Shown piece after piece: positions 38,485 to 48,502 of a DNA stretch of 64,000 nt. Origin of the DNA: Moniliella sp. 'wahieum'. Its lineage: Eukaryota; Basidiomycota; Moniliellomycetes; Moniliellales; Moniliellaceae. The position numbers and the translations under genes were made by a program. Position 1 is the first letter of the stretch. Every line of letters begins with the position of its first letter. Under the pieces are notes generated by a model. The model saw only the letters and a program-made list of their open reading frames with translations, was not told where the DNA came from and did not search any database. Location: contig RSEE01000073.1 in assembly GCA_003971905.1 (NCBI GenBank), positions 124,001 to 188,000 on the forward strand, given 5' to 3'.

Positions 38485-39192
38485 TCTTTTTACTAACCTG
38501 AAATGAACTGTTGCGACTCAATGACCAACTGTGGGCGCCTTACTCGCTATAGATGATCGATGATCAATGATCGATGACCGGTGACCAACGCGTAACATTG
38601 CTGGACCCGAAATCGGGAAACACTAGGGCAGTTACCGGTTACCCTCGTATAGCGTTCGACTCGCCCTTCTCGTTCAAGCTCTTGTCCAGCATGGCCGTAT
38701 TCTGTACCCAGAGCCAACTCTGGCTCCAATCCATCACAACCTTTTCCTCATTCTTCTGCCCATCTGGCCCCCTAGGCCAACCTGAGGCAGTATAAAAAGT
38801 AAGAGTGAGGTAGGGGATGGTAAACACGTAGCCTGCTGGCCTGCGCGCGGCAACTCTGGCACATAATAGGGTCTAGCTTTCAACAGCTACTAGTAATGGT
38901 AGATCATATAGCGACGAGACATTTATAACTCAGTGATCTGTCTGCAACGATGTAAATATTACATTCGTATAGTAGGCTTGGACCGAGAATGAGGAATGAA
39001 GGGAGAGGTTCGATGCATGTGGAAGATTCGTTGGAATAAGATGGGGTGGGGGGTAGCGAAAAAGCAGGGTTATCATTGCCCGTCCCAAAGGAGGTGTTGG
39101 CGGGTCGAATGCCTTTTGCATTTGAGGGGAAGGTGGCAGAGTGCAGGGTAGAAGAGGAGGAAGAAAGCATCATGGACATAATGTCGTCACAG
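38485..39192. other. Intergenic region between tRNA-Glu and the MFS gene
   Basis: About 700 bp holding the heptad run at 38554-38584 and the MFS 3' flank. Nothing else recognised. Confidence 0.6.
38554..38584. repeat. TGA heptad run (cores TCGA, TCAA, TCGA, CCGG)
   Basis: Five TGA triplets at exact 7-base spacing. Three of four cores are self-complementary; one (TCAA) is not. It lies 70 bases downstream of tRNA-Glu. Confidence 0.85.
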
Positions 39193-41008
39193 TTAAGGGT
39201 TGGTAATCAGAGACTCGGACGGCTTTTCATCCATCTGCATGGGGATTCCCTTCTCGGCCTCGGCCACCTCGTCGGGACCAACGGCTTGCTTCGAGCGGGC
39301 CCGGATCTGAGGACCCCACTTGAACAGGATGTAAGGGATGACGGTCAATGCAACCGCAATGAGGGAAAGAATGAGACCCGCGTATTGGCTTCCTACGTTG
39401 TGGAAGAAGTAGCTGGCGTACAAGGGTGAGGTGGCGCCCAGGGTGTTACGCATCAGACCTGTACCGGCAATGGCACTCGAGGAGTTTGGACCATAGCAGT
39501 CGGCCAAGAAGGAGTAGCAGCTCTCAAAGATCCAGAAGATGCCGAAAGCAATGAGGAAAAGACCAATGATAGGACCTGCGAAGCAGATAGGTCAGTGCCC
39601 CGTTCGTTTTCGGAAAGTTATCGGCAAAGATAGAGGAACGTACCAATCCAGTGGACAAAGGAATATTGCGTGAAACTGTAAATGAATAGACCGAGGAGAG
39701 CAGGCGCACCCCACATGCAACCGTAAAGGCGAGCCTCGGGAGGGGCCTTGCCACCGGTGCGTTGGTTCACCTCGTTGTATTTCCTGATCTGGAGGAAGTT
39801 CAGGAAGTAGGCAGCCGTGCATCCCAGAGCAAGGCCAATGTAAGGCAGACCACTAACGCCCTCGTTCCAGCCCTTGAGCTCCGAGTAGGTAATGCCAATG
39901 ACCGACAGGAACATGAACGTCAGGAACCAGGTGAAGGCGATCCAGAGACCGAAGAAGAAAAAGACAACACCCTCGGTGCAGAGCATGTAAACTGCCTTGA
40001 TCGAAGACGAGTACAGCATTCCCTTAAGGTCAGGGGCCACAAGTTTACCAGCCGTCATGTAGTCCTGGTTGTTCGTGGCCTTGCGGATGATAGCCAGACG
40101 CTTTGTAAGGACAGCCTCGCCACGGGTCTCCTTGAAGAAGATAGCGACGCAGATAAGCAATGGGATGTTGGACATGCCCTGAATACCCTCAACCCAGCGC
40201 CAGCCAATCTTCATGTCGATAAATCCACAGTAAATGGGAGCCGACACGGTACCTACGAAACAGAGTTAGTATACGGGCCAACCGATGAAGGAGTGTAGCA
40301 CGCACCCAAAATGGCAATCCAGGAGAAGGTAGCCATAGGAATGGCACGTTGAGCTGGGCGGTAAATGTCGTCAAATGTACCACCGACCAGAATGGTGCCG
40401 ACGCAACCAAAGAGACCGAGGAAAGCACTTTCACCGTAAATATTCTTGCAGAGAGCGAGGCCAATAAAGAGAGAGAGAGAAGCACAGGTAGGCGCCCACG
40501 TAGATCACCTGACGGCCAGCAAGCTCGCAGAAAGGAGCGAGGAACATGGGAGAAATGGCACAGACGAAGTTAAAAGAGAAAAGCCCGAGCTGAGCGACCT
40601 CAGTGGTTGTATGCAAGTCCTTGACCATCTTGGGCATACCACTGCTGTAGGCAGTAGTGGCCAAACCTGAATTGGGATTGTGGAAGTCAGCAAGTTGTTA
40701 AAGCCGGAAAGATAGGGTATGCGTACCAATGAACAAAGTCATGCCGCAAAGCATGATGACCGTAAAAGCCTTGCGGAGGGGTTCCAGTTGTAAGGGTCCT
40801 GGGGGTCGCCAGCGACGAAATCGATAACGGTGTAGTTGTTCCCGTTATGGTGGGTGGGGATGGTGACAGTCAAGGGCAAGTCGGGTTCAATGGTTACAGT
40901 TCGGTCCTTGAGATCAGGGTCGATCTCATTGGCGTACTTGCCACCGACGATTGTAACCCCGATTTTCCAAGAAGGCAGCTTGGTCAAAGGAGTGAGCGGA
41001 CGCGCCAT
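39193..41008 (-). CDS. MFS transporter, DHA1 (drug:H+ antiporter) type
   Basis: Plasma-membrane major facilitator. It starts MARPLTPLTKLPSWKIGVTI at 41008; the cytosolic N-tail holds the DPQDPYNWNP motif typical of fungal DHA1 proteins, followed by the first helix. Introns: 40667-40726, 40253-40305 and 39576-39643. Key blocks are ATTAYSSGMPKMVKDLHTTT, FVCAISPMFLAPFCELAGRQ, RPAQRAIPMATFSWIAILG, PIYCGFIDMKIGWRWVEGIQ, FFKETRGEAVL and ASYFFHNVGSQYAGLILSLI; about 12 helices. Two frame breaks: near 40790, one missing C in NPLRKAFTVIMLCGMTLFIG, and near 40475 in a CT repeat. Substrate unknown; drugs or toxins are usual for the family. Confidence 0.92.
39576..39643 (-). other. Intron 3 of the MFS gene
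   Basis: 68 nt, GTACGT..CTTCGCAG, between FVHWI and GPIIGLFLIAF. Confidence 0.85.
40253..40305 (-). other. Intron 2 of the MFS gene
   Basis: 53 nt, GTGCGT..TTCGTAG, the shortest confirmed intron in the window. Confidence 0.85.
40667..40726 (-). other. Intron 1 of the MFS gene
   Basis: 60 nt, GTACGC..ATTCAG, after TLFIG. Confidence 0.85.
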
Positions 41009-41783
41009 CTGATGATGGCTCGGCTGTCGGCATCCTTGGTAGCCGTCACAGTAGACTGCTCCGGCTGTTTGCGAACGTTGAGTTTCATGGTCGAAAACAA
41101 TGGGCGACGCTAAGGTCGATGGGTCTTGTTGGTAGTGGGTTGGAAGACGAGCAGAGAATGCGATGGAGGGAAGGAACGAAGCACCGTTCGGCAGTGCCTT
41201 TTAAAGGTTTGTTGGCTTTCAAGCTGGCTCACTGAGAATAAGTGGGGAGCGATGCAGTGATATGTCACATCGCGCCAGCTGGGAGGCGCGGTGGCACACA
41301 GGCTCACGTCAAGTTCCAGTGTGCACACCCCTAGCCCTGGGGGTTTACTATCGTAGACCGCTGCAATGCCTACTCCACCATCGTTCCCGTTCCTCCGCCC
41401 CATCCAGTGGAGAACACTGCCCCACGGGCTGGCCGATCTCTGCCGACTCCGAGTGTTGAAGTGCGACTGGGCGCCTTACAGCAGAGATCATGCACCAAGG
41501 AGTCAAACATCAAACCAAAACATGGCGGCGGTGGGCCCCCGCAAGTGGGCATGGAGATGTGTTTTGTTTCATCCGCGGGAGCAGTGGCACCACGAGCTTC
41601 CTTCACACGATGGGCCGATGGTCCTCTCTCCTTCGTCACCCGCGTCATGCGTCACGACAGGCGTTACGGGTTAGATCGCGCTCTTCGGTTCCTGCATTCC
41701 CCATCTGTGCAACCGGGGATGTTGGAACACGCGACCTTGGGCCTTAGCCTTAACTCCAATGACTTGTTACAGGATGCGCCTGT

Positions 41784-41800
41784 TCAACGTTCAACGTTCA
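41784..41800. repeat. TCA heptad run (core ACGT x2)
   Basis: TCA-ACGT-TCA-ACGT-TCA at exact 7-base spacing; a single TCA-GCGC-TCA follows at 41963-41972. Confidence 0.85.
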
Positions 41801-42278
41801 CCTGGCTTTGACTCCCCCTTTGCCTCACGGGTCTACAGCCCCCGTTCCAGCTCCGAGACCGAAGCATTGGGACACAGTACTCAGCCTGAGTACTCAGCGC
41901 GCACAGAGTGTTCATCCTACGTTCATCGATCGAGCTCCGTGGCTCAGCGCGGGCCCAGCGGGTCAGCGCTCATCGCCATCGTTCACCCACATCGATCATC
42001 GCATAGTACACTGTGTGATCCCTGTGGAGCGTTGCACTCAGACCGAGCGCTCAACGCTTGACGGATGAAAGACTGGGAGAGTGCCCGCGTCGGCTTGCTG
42101 TGGTCCTGGCGCTTGGCACACTGGGGGCGAACTCATGCGAGCTTGCCGTCCTAGGCTACCGAAGGGCAAGAGTCATGGCGTTGTGGCGGCACATGTGAGA
42201 TGTGATGGCAAAATTCGAGGGAATGTTGTTACGCACTCACTTTTTCGGACTGAAGATCTGACAAGCTAAGCAGTGATG

Positions 42279-42295
42279 TGACATGTGACATGTGA
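42279..42295. repeat. TGA heptad run (core CATG x2)
   Basis: TGA-CATG-TGA-CATG-TGA. Single heptads with the cores CTAG (42445-42454), CATG (42469-42478), TCGA (42532-42541) and CCGG (42933-42942) follow within 700 bp. Confidence 0.85.
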
Positions 42296-43378
42296 CGTAG
42301 CATTGGTGTCCCGCCCCCACTAGCCACTGCTTCCAAGCCTATGCGACTTGGCTTGCCTTGGCCTGCCTTGGCCACCGGCGAATGCCCTCAGCTACTCCGC
42401 ATCTCCATGTGACGCGGGTTAGGCGTGACGAATGGGCATGTGCATGACTAGTGACTAGTATGGTGCTGTGACATGTGAGGGACGACGCGTGACGCGGTGA
42501 CGAGAAAGACCTTCGGCCTTTGGGACATCGGTCATCGATCAGATCTAGGATCGAGCTACTGCTTCGGTGCCACAAGACACAGGTGGCCACCAACGTTGTA
42601 CGTTGTACGTTGTACGTTAACGGTATGTTGATGCATGATGGCGTTGCCAGGACGGTCGAGGGGCATGCTCATACAGACGAAGCCATCCTTGCCCCCCAAC
42701 TTCCTACTATGATATTCAGGCCGACTCTTCCCCCTTTCCCCAAAAGTCAATGTGGGGCGAACGTTGGCAACAAGTGCGTCCGTTTCATGTCACAGCCCCA
42801 GCCACAAATGGTAGCGTCAAACCGGAGCACCTACCATCAAAAGAAGCGCAAAAGGCGGAGGAGATTGCAGACGAGCAAAGCGCCATGCATGACGATGATG
42901 GATGATGCCGATGATGGACGATGCGTGTCCGGTGACCGGTGACCGGATGACCGATGCTCGGGTTTCAAAAAATATTGAACCTTAATAATCAGGCGATCGT
43001 GCTCTACGTACTCAGCGCCCAAGGCGCAGCAGCGCGCAGCAGCCACGTACAAACTGTTTCATGTAGCGTGTAATCAAACTTAACCCAAAATCAAAGCGAC
43101 CGACGCGGGACCGACACACTGCCCCCCTGCGACATCGGTCAAATTATGCTGTGGCCGCAACTGCAGCCGAGTGTCGCAGGCCGCGCGGTGCGGCTTATCT
43201 ATCACCCGAACGAACAACCAGGACTGCGAGAGACACTACGCACTCCATCGCCTACGTCATTGAACTTGTTCTTCATCGCATCCTTCCTGCCCGACGTGCG
43301 GCACCTCCGTATGCCGCGCTCCCACTCTCTTCCCTACTTCTGGAATACTTCCCTTCTGCCTTGAAGAGTTGAAGCTCT

Positions 43379-43475
43379 TCAAGCTTCAAATGAACTTCAA
43401 ACTTCAAGCTTCAAGCTTCAAGCTCGATGATCGATGATCGATGATCATCGATCATGCATTATCATATATCATATA
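43379..43475. repeat. Mosaic TCA/TGA heptad array (cores AGCT, TCGA, TGCA, TATA)
   Basis: The longest array in the window. TCA triplets every 7 bases enclose AGCT several times; the array then switches to TGA with TCGA cores (43428-43444), turns to TCA with TCGA and TGCA (43445-43458) and ends with TCA-TATA-TCA-TATA (43462-43475). One core (AACT) and one triplet (TTA) deviate. Confidence 0.85.
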
Positions 43476-43920
43476 GGTTGAACACGTTGAACGCTTCAAT
43501 GTATACTGCACGTCGAAGGTTGACGCGTTGATGTGTGGACGTCGTGGAAGCTTGAGGCTTAAGTTGAAGTTCTCGGCGATTAAGGAGCTTAAGGAGCGAG
43601 CGTCCTGTGGATCGCCCAGCGGTGGGCTCATCATGCAGGAAACCAAACCATCGCAATGGGAAGATGAAGAAGATATGACTGTTTGATATGCTTTTGTGGT
43701 CGAGTGCATTTTGGTGGAGTAGATCAAATCCAGTGTCCCCACTTGGATCGAATATCATATGGGATGGATGTGCACCCAGAGAAATCTCGATCTCATTCCG
43801 CATTTAGACTCTTCCAATGGAACTGCGCGGTTGTACATCACTGCAGCGAGAACACTCCAATCAGTCAGACCGGCCATTGCCTGTTAATTGGTGCATTTTC
43901 CTTTGACACAGGGAGTGACT

Positions 43921-43948
43921 CTAGTGACTAGTGACTAGTGACTAGTCA
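43921..43948. repeat. TGA heptad run (core CTAG x4)
   Basis: CTAG-TGA repeated at 7-base spacing, ending CTAG-TCA, so the last triplet is in the other orientation. Confidence 0.85.
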
Positions 43949-44311
43949 AGTGACCAATTGATATTGTTACAGACCCATCGCCAGTCACACATGCGTTACA
44001 GCCTGTTACAGCAAGTGATTAGTGTGCTTGCCGAGTCCGCGATATATGATAGTTAGCGCAGTGCATTTGAGGGAAAGGTTCAGCGCGTAATACAGCGCTC
44101 GCTCAGCGCACTCAGCCTGGCCCAGCGCCTAAGGCTCTGCGCTGGGTCGCAGGAGGTCTATGGCATGTGAGCCGCTGAGCGCCTCAGCGCGCTCAGGCTG
44201 AGCGACGAATACCAAGCTGGGGTGTGCATCCGTCTTGTACTCAGTTAGGCACGGCAGTGCGTGAGTATCCGACACTTGAGTGTATTAGTCCTAGCGCGAA
44301 GCCATGGAGGG

Positions 44312-44335
44312 TGATGCATGATGCATGATGCATGT
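44312..44335. repeat. TGA heptad run (core TGCA x3)
   Basis: TGA-TGCA repeated three times, closing with TGT. Confidence 0.85.
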
Positions 44336-44583
44336 TGCGTGCCACACGAAGTGTGGTGCATGATTCTATGTATGAGGCAGCGGGGCGCCCAGCTTAAGTG
44401 TTCCTTCTTCGATGCGAGCGAAAAAGTAGGCAGAGTCGGGTGTTTGGGCTGCGGCGTTTGATGTCTCAGTTTCGCCGCTGTCTCTGGCTGCCCACAACGA
44501 CCCTAGCTGTGCATCTGTATGTAGACCCAACGCATCATTCAGTCACCCGGTCACCCCGGTCACGTAGTCCCCAGTCACCCTAG

Positions 44584-44656
44584 TCACCGGTCACTGGACG
44601 TGTGATGCATGATGCATGATGCATCCAACATCAATTATTTCATCTCTCAGATCTCA
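44584..44656. repeat. Heptad cluster (cores CCGG, TGCA x3, TCTC, GATC)
   Basis: TCA-CCGG-TCA at 44584-44593, TGA-TGCA three times at 44603-44623, and TCA-TCTC-TCA-GATC-TCA at 44640-44656, with a further TGA-GGCC-TGA at 44705-44714. Confidence 0.8.
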
Positions 44657-45054
44657 GGTCGGACATATATCCCGACGATACATGCTTGGTTGCTGAGGGC
44701 TCGCTGAGGCCTGAGGTACCGTGCGTACCAGAGGACATATACCTCCCACCTATCGACTATCCCCACTTGTCTTTTATGTCTACTCTCCATGACATTTTTG
44801 GACATCAGTAATACTCCTTGATGCATCGACCGCGCTGGAGACAGGGCACGCGTATATATCTCAAAGAGAGGATATTATTCCTAGGGTATAACATCGTCAG
44901 AGAATGGGGCTGGCCCACTGGATCTAGTCCTCTTCTTTTCCACCGTTGAACGTTGAAGCATAAAGCGGACAAGCAAAAAGCGGACAATTAAAGCAAAAGC
45001 GGACCACTATCTGATCCAACACACTACTGAGGAAACATCAGATTCACGCCAAGG

Positions 45055-45126
45055 CACGTCCATTTCATTGACAGAGCTTAAGGCTGGGACAGGGGGAACG
45101 CTACGTCTAAACCTAACCGTTCATCT
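45055..45126 (-). repeat. Dispersed repeat, copy 1 (retroelement 3' tail?)
   Basis: A 72-bp segment nearly identical to 47834-47906; the last 45 bases (from GGCTGGGACAGGGGGAACGC) are identical in both. Copy 2 lies about 30 bases beyond the stop of the reverse-transcriptase relic, so copy 1 may be a 5'-truncated insertion of the same element. Flanking inverted sequence (CCCAGC..CCTTAAGCT at 45138-45154) could fold back on AGCTTAAGGCTGGGA within the repeat. Confidence 0.7.
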
Positions 45127-45164
45127 AGGTTTTCTTTCCCAGCAAGCCTTAAGCTGCGCCGGCT

Positions 45165-45188
45165 TCAAGCTTCAAGCTTCACCGGTCA
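45165..45188. repeat. TCA heptad run (cores AGCT, AGCT, CCGG)
   Basis: Four TCA triplets in perfect 7-base phase with a change of core from AGCT to CCGG. It begins just after the fold-back flank of the dispersed repeat. Confidence 0.85.
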
Positions 45189-45363
45189 CCACTTCTTCTC
45201 CTCTCTCTTCCCTTCTGGCGTAATGTCACCGTCACCGCTCTGTAACCTCCACAACGCCCGTTCTCTTACGATTCCAACTGATGCTTTTGTTCCTGTTGCG
45301 ACCTTGGCATCCTCAGTTCAGGATTGTTCAGGACCAAGCCTCTCACTAGGTACATTTGCGGCT

Positions 45364-45380
45364 TCAAGCTTCAAGCTTCA
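45364..45380. repeat. TCA heptad run (core AGCT x2)
   Basis: TCA-AGCT-TCA-AGCT-TCA, almost the same as the run 200 bp to the left. Confidence 0.85.
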
Positions 45381-45660
45381 ATTCGCTACATATAGCCTCA
45401 CGCGTCACGGTGCTTCCACAGACGTTTGCCCACCAGTAGCTAGCTCACAGTTTGGTAGTAGTATAGGCCAACACCTTTAGTGAAGTAGGCGGTTATTTCT
45501 CCGCCCGTATATACAGTACGATGATATCGATGATACCTCCAAGATCACCGGCACCGTGCAACGACCCCCCCCTATTTGATGGCAACCACCACACTTCGAT
45601 CTCAAGAGACGAGCTCGCCCGTCGCTCATAATGATGTGCATGATGCACATTATGAGCCTC

Positions 45661-45694
45661 TCATCGATCATCGGCCCTCAGGCCTCAGGCCTCA
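45661..45694. repeat. TCA heptad runs (cores TCGA, then GGCC x2)
   Basis: TCA-TCGA-TCA at 45661-45670 and TCA-GGCC-TCA-GGCC-TCA at 45678-45694. Confidence 0.85.
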
Positions 45695-45781
45695 GGCTCC
45701 TCATCTCATCGTAAGCACCATAGTAGAAGAGAATGCACACCACACACACGTATTATCGATCACATATCTCTCTCCCCGCCC

Positions 45782-45855
45782 CCCGGCAACCGAGATGGCT
45801 TAAGCGGTTAGCATAGCTGTTCGCTCCAACATTCAATTCCGTCACCTCGGCCGGG
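45782..45855 (+). ncRNA. tRNA-like hairpin of unknown identity
   Basis: The segment ATGGCTTAAGCGGTTAGCA resembles the D-arm and A box of Ser/Leu-type tRNAs. The ends pair as CCCGG(CAA)CCGAG with CTCGG-CCGGG, giving a 5+5 bp stem. No normal anticodon arm or T-arm can be drawn (nearest B-box-like text is CATTCAATTCC). It may be a tRNA-derived relic, a SINE head, or chance. Confidence 0.3.
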
Positions 45856-46028
45856 AATAACGAACGAGAGAAGGTTGAGGACACAATGAAGATCGATTAT
45901 TTTCGTCCCCTGAGTCAAAAACAAGGATGGAGGTGAGGTTTAAGAGAGGAAAAGTATAGTGGGCCATTTGCTATTAGGGATAATGAAACAATCGCCATAG
46001 GATTTGCGTCAGAAGGGTGCGGCCACAA

Positions 46029-46128
46029 GTCGGGTTAGCTCAGATGGGAGAGCGTGAGATTGAAGATCACTTCAATGGAACATCCTCTGGATTCCTCAAG
46101 GTCCCCGGTTCGATCCCGGGGCACGACA
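46029..46128 (+). tRNA. tRNA-Phe(GAA) with 27-nt intron
   Basis: GTCGGGTTAGCTCAGATGGG (acceptor and D-arm), anticodon loop TTGAAG, T-arm CCCCGGTTCGATCCCGGGG, acceptor 3' strand GCACGAC, discriminator A, then a T6 terminator at 46129-46134. 100 nt = 73 mature + a 27-nt intron after position 37. The intron contains CTTCAA, complementary to the anticodon loop, as expected. Two stem positions do not pair (G5 with A68, A31 with C39), so it may be a slightly degenerate copy or contain base errors. Confidence 0.85.
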
Positions 46129-46265
46129 TTTTTTGGCGATATGGTTACACAGGCATCTACCTCAACAACCACATAATCTCTCTTCGCTGTGAATCGGGGA
46201 AAATGTCTTTTTAGGTAGGATGAATCCGCCGTCCCACGGTGCGTTAGGCTTAGATCACAGAGACC

Positions 46266-46408
46266 TCAGATCTCATCAGCATAGATCAGACGACTCCTCA
46301 GGCTGTGCGAGCTGAACCTATTCTGAAAAATCTTCAGAAAAGCCATGTGACCTGTGAGGTATACTACTATGTGAGTTCGGAGAGGCCTGTGAGAGGTCTG
46401 AGGCCTGA
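46266..46408. repeat. Two heptads downstream of tRNA-Phe (cores GATC, GGCC)
   Basis: TCA-GATC-TCA at 46266-46275 and TGA-GGCC-TGA at 46399-46408. Confidence 0.75.
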
Positions 46409-47833
46409 AAATCTCTCGAGCCCATATGTATACTCTCAGAAGCTGAAACCTGAAGCTCTGGTGACGGACGACGAAAGCGCGAGGGAAAAGCGTGGTGTCT
46501 TTGAGTCTGCTATGAGCGTCGGGATTTTTTCGTACCCTCCCCCGTCTTCTAACCGTAAAAGCACGCACAGTCGCAGTCCACACAAACAAGAGTGCCAATG
46601 GAACTAGATATACAGAGGCCACACAGCCGTCAGCTCGCGACAATCGTAAACTGACGTACGGCAACAAAAAATGTGCCCTGGGGGGCAATGTCAAAAACCA
46701 GTACCACAGTCAATTATGGATGTAAAAATCCTCAAACAGGAACCATGCATCATTTGCAAAAAACGTTCAAGGGGGGGAGATGAAAAGTATTAATACCCCT
46801 ACTATGACCATGGGATCACACTACCAAGTCACTCCACCATATCTCATCATTTGCATCTCATTAGTATCATTTCCTCAGCACAGCAGAGAGCCACATGTGT
46901 CACACTGGTACTTAATCCAGGATTTTTGTATCATTCACAAGAATACTGAGTTGGATGATAATGACGTTCTTCATATCCTTGCCCCGTCGGGCTATAGGGT
47001 CCACAGAGACAACGTTGTCTCGCGTAGTGATCCCGGCCCACTGAAGATCTGCATTCAAGTATACCCGAAATGATAGAAGAAAACAAGTCTAAGCCATCAG
47101 AGCATGTATATAAGGAAGGCAGATCTGGATATGTTTTCGCATATCTTTCCTTTAGTGTCCTCTTTGTGTATGTATTCAAAATGAGCTCTCAATGTGAAAG
47201 ACCAATCTACTGAGTATATAGGGTGGCAACGGGAGAAGCTCCTATTTGCTCATCGTCCTTTTGAGATTGTAGAGGCCCCGTCCTTCCCGTCAGTTCTCGC
47301 GCGTCTGTGGGACAAAGATCCCCCAACAGAAACACCATTGGTTGATGAGGGCAATGACACACTCATAGCAAGTGGATTCGTTGTTATAGGGACTTGTTGT
47401 TGGGGCGATACCCCAATCACGCCATCCTGCGTGCAGTGATAGCGCTCCCTCAGCTCCGCGCTACCCTCGGCTAAGGCTCTACCCTTCTCATAACCTCCTG
47501 TACCTCTCCTCAGAACCACATCCTCCATTCCACTCCTCTTCAGCACTTGTTACCCATACATATACTCCGAGGGGCATAATAACGACTATATAAGTACGCT
47601 ACAAGATCGCAACCATCAGTGTGTGGTCTTGGCAAAACGAGTATCATATAGTAGCACAGTAGAATACTCAGTCCGAGGCCATAAAGGCATGCTCGAGCAC
47701 CTTTGAGAAGTCCCACACAGTATACCAATCGTTATAGAGGCCAATAGTACCTGAAAAATACCACAGGACATACATCTGGAGAAGGCCAAGGCGGGCCAAC
47801 GACGCAGTGCATAAACGCTTCTATCCCAAGTTA

Positions 47834-47906
47834 ACGTCCATTTCATTGGCAGACTTAAGAAGGCTGGGACAGGGGGAACGCTACGTCTAAACCTAACCGT
47901 TCATCT
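47834..47906 (-). repeat. Dispersed repeat, copy 2, beside the RT relic
   Basis: Second copy of the repeat at 45055-45126. On the minus strand it follows the stop codon of the reverse-transcriptase fragment by about 30 bases, the place expected for the 3' untranslated tail of a non-LTR element. Confidence 0.7.
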
Positions 47907-47936
47907 TGCGGGGGTTACTTAGGGGCGCCACCAGGG

Positions 47937-48305
47937 TCAAGGAACCAGGGGGATCGCCAGGATATCAGGACCCTCCGACTCATGCCATCCGGTCCCGTAC
48001 CCTAGGAAGCGCGTATGGACACGGAGGAACGTGGTTGACATCCGAGCGAGGAACCATTTCCACTGAGACTTAGTAACCAACTCCTTCCAATGCGCAAACA
48101 ACTTGCTCGCCGTCTTGGTGCCGTAGTATCCTCGCGTCGTCAAAACCAGGGGGAAAAACGTCTCTTGAGTGCGTCCCTGGTACTTGGCGTTCTTCTCGCA
48201 TTCTGCTTGTTCAAGCATCCGAAGCAGCTCCTTCTCCGGCGTTCCAAGGGGGTTGCGGTGCTCGCGTGCACCACCCTCCGGAATAAAATCGGTCGAAATG
48301 GCCTG
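47937..48305 (-). pseudogene. Reverse-transcriptase C-terminal relic (retroelement remnant)
   Basis: A single frame reading ECEKNAKYQGRTQETFFPLV, LTTRGYYGTKTASKLFAHWK and FLARMSTTFLRVHTRFLGYG. This resembles the extreme C-terminus of retroelement reverse-transcriptase polyproteins, where a block like FTPFV(x)STDGLLGKEA is followed by W..P and (R/A)RMS.A..RA....LRGSR. There is no start codon; an in-frame TAA precedes it at 48312, and no RT palm motif (YxDD) is found upstream. So it is a 5'-truncated, dead copy. Assignment rests on remembered family pattern, not on a search. Confidence 0.5.
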
Positions 48306-48382
48306 CACTTTTTACATCAGCTGCCCCGTGCCACGTTCCCAGCCACCCGCAGCCAGAGTATCGGTGATATTATTTGCCCTCT

Positions 48383-48494
48383 CCAGCGTGGAAGGGTTCC
48401 AGCGTGGAAGGGTGGACCGGGGGAACGGTGGCTAAGGTGGCGAAGGGGACCGGTGGCTAAGGTGGCGACGGGGGAACGGTGGCTAAGGTGGCGA
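48383..48494. repeat. Two adjacent short tandem repeats
   Basis: A 17-bp unit (CCAGCGTGGAAGGGT type) occurs twice at 48383-48416, then a 25 to 28-bp unit containing GGTGGCTAAGGTGGCGA occurs three times at 48419-48494. Confidence 0.8.
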
Positions 48495-48502
48495 CACAGC
48501 AG

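Noticed and set aside
39762-40298. 178-codon plus-strand frame
   Set aside because: Antisense shadow of the well-supported MFS transporter exons.
41009-41089. Extension of the MFS N-terminus to an upstream ATG (MKLNVRKQPEQST)
   Set aside because: It runs into a stop in its own frame and joins only if a frame change is assumed; the ATG at 41008 suffices. It could still be the true start given the error rate.
44100-44205. GCGC/TGAGCGC-rich stretch as heptads
   Set aside because: TCA and TGA triplets are present but spacing is 8 or irregular, so it does not meet the 7-base rule.
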